Below are positions 62,469-63,133 of a stretch of 63,133 nt of DNA, piece after piece. This DNA is from an uncultured bacterium. Lineage in GTDB: Bacteria > Bdellovibrionota_C > UBA2361 > JANWWW01. The notes beneath the pieces were generated by a model that saw only the letters and a list, made by a program, of their open reading frames with translations, did no database searches and was not told the origin of the DNA. The stretch is taken from assembly GCA_938038205.1 (NCBI GenBank), contig CALHSA010000002.1, positions 1 to 63,133 of the forward strand, written 5' to 3'. A program made the translations under genes and the position numbers. Position 1 is the first letter of the stretch; every line of letters begins with the position of its first letter.

Positions 62469-62663
62469 TTATTCGTTTGAGCAAGTTATAGAATTCTGTT
62501 GAGTAATACACGGCTGGGCAGTGCCAAATATCCAACTGTCAAAATCAAAATGGCGTGCAGCAAACTCACCAACCCCAAAAATCAACCCGAACGATAGCAA
62601 AATAAGTAAAATCCAATAAATAAAACTCTCAATTAAAGAACCACCAATCATTACAACAACCAA
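62469..62663 (-). CDS. small membrane protein, 64 aa
   Basis: I do not recognise it. One membrane helix (SFIYWILLILLSFGLIFGVG) is followed by a ~35-residue tail with two cysteines (QPCITQQNSITC). It overlaps the upstream exported-protein gene by 13 nt on the same strand, so the two are probably cotranscribed. ATG 62663 or the second ATG at 62648 could be used. It is convergent with the metallophosphoesterase gene, 7 nt away. Confidence 0.5.
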   Translation of the reverse strand: MVVVMIGGSLIESFIYWILLILLSFGLIFGVGEFAARHFDFDSWIFGTAQPCITQQNSITCSNE

Positions 62664-63133
62664 CCAAATGTGATTAACTTCTGTCTATAAAAAGCTAAGG
62701 CATATCTAAAAACTAAGCTTTCATCATCACCCGTCGAGGAAAAAATACTACTAATGCTGGTGTCTTGCATATATCTCGGGGAGTTAAATGCACATGCAAT
62801 CCTACTAGTTTGGTTATTACACAACTCACTACCAACTATAATATTCATCCAAAGCAAGGCATTAAAATAATTATCAGCATGGCTGAAATTTTGTCCTGCA
62901 TTAGGGTTTTGTTGATCTGTTCCTCCCCTACAAAAATACTGTGGACTTCTTGAGTTAATAACCTCTGGAATATCTTTGTTATCTCCCGAAGACCAAATAG
63001 AGCAAGGATCAAAAATAGTTATTGAAAATTCAGGCCCAGGAGAACCAATCCGACCTTTTAAACTGAAGTTTTCTCCTCCCAAACCCGAAATATCGCTCGT
63101 TTCTAGGTTAGAGGTTAATGAATTTAAATGATT
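62651..63133 (-). CDS. C-terminal part of an unrecognised exported-looking protein
   Basis: The frame is open to the right window edge; 160 residues are visible and the start lies outside. The sequence is rich in Ser, Asn and Gly and has four cysteines (FDPCSIWSS, QYFCRGG, SELCNNQ, RIACAF), which suggests an extracytoplasmic disulfide-bonded protein. It ends RYALAFYRQKLITFGWLL. No family is recognised. An internal TTG at 63082 is not the true start because coding composition continues upstream. Confidence 0.6.
   Translation of the reverse strand, partial: NHLNSLTSNLETSDISGLGGENFSLKGRIGSPGPEFSITIFDPCSIWSSGDNKDIPEVINSRSPQYFCRGGTDQQNPNAGQNFSHADNYFNALLWMNIIVGSELCNNQTSRIACAFNSPRYMQDTSISSIFSSTGDDESLVFRYALAFYRQKLITFGWLL

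Noticed and set aside
1-63133. CRISPR arrays, insertion sequences, prophage or rRNA genes
   Set aside because: None was seen: no spaced direct repeats, transposase or integrase motifs, or rRNA sequence.

Overview
This AT-rich bacterial window contains about 46 genes named by function or family, about 11 unrecognised ORFs and six tRNA genes. No rRNA, CRISPR array, transposase or phage gene was seen. The RpoC N-terminus, a type IV pilin behind a sigma-54-type promoter, an NtrY-like kinase, a DnaE2 polymerase and a type III export (SctV-type) protein together suggest a Gram-negative lineage of deltaproteobacterial grade (Myxococcota, Bdellovibrionota or SAR324-like). That placement is inference from motifs; no search was run. 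Genes are packed with many 1-14 nt overlaps, but two stretches of about 1.0 and 1.5 kb (699-1714 and 13281-14802) are nearly empty.

Layout. 1-2400: the tail of a gene, two unrecognised genes and a long AT-rich spacer with a perfect hairpin. 2434-3951: thyX divergent from a pilin gene. 3959-12899: a long minus-strand run with an unrecognised very basic 874-residue protein, SppA, a glycosidase-like lipoprotein, ribosomal protein L25, RecN, NAD kinase, Lgt and an unknown. 12939-14289: a high-potential iron-sulfur protein and tRNA-Asn. 14803-25311: rpoC, rpoB, a possible small membrane ORF, rplL and an unknown regulator-like protein where rplJ usually sits. 25335-37098: housekeeping and envelope genes (gmk, PDZ lipoprotein, MerR-like regulator, phosphodiester-glycosidase-like protein, TolC-like lipoprotein, pseudouridine synthase, thpR, OsmC-like protein, PreP-like protease, NtrY-like kinase, ruvB) with tRNA-Val and tRNA-Thr. 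37159-40768: a tightly overlapped rmlA-rmlB-rmlD-manC nucleotide-sugar operon without rmlC. 40782-44762: a TraC/VirB4-type ATPase and an unknown partner, with no other conjugation genes nearby. 44813-51595: pepA-gyrA-gpsA-fmt-rpe-plsY, every junction overlapping except fmt-style 4-nt or shorter variants and the pepA start. 51616-57421: tRNA-Arg, tRNA-Leu, then a small protein, SctV-type export gate, a membrane pseudokinase with a helical-repeat tail, a lipoprotein and an RsmE-like protein, ending at tRNA-Asp. 57426-63133: dnaE2, a tail-anchored protein lacking a normal start codon, htpX, a metallophosphoesterase and two unrecognised exported or membrane proteins at the right edge.

The parts most likely to be undescribed are the SctV/pseudokinase cluster, the isolated TraC-like pair, the SppA-linked basic protein, and the hidden ORF behind htpX. 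A recurring arrangement, a -10-like hexamer about 8 nt before the start codon, suggests that several mRNAs here may be leaderless.
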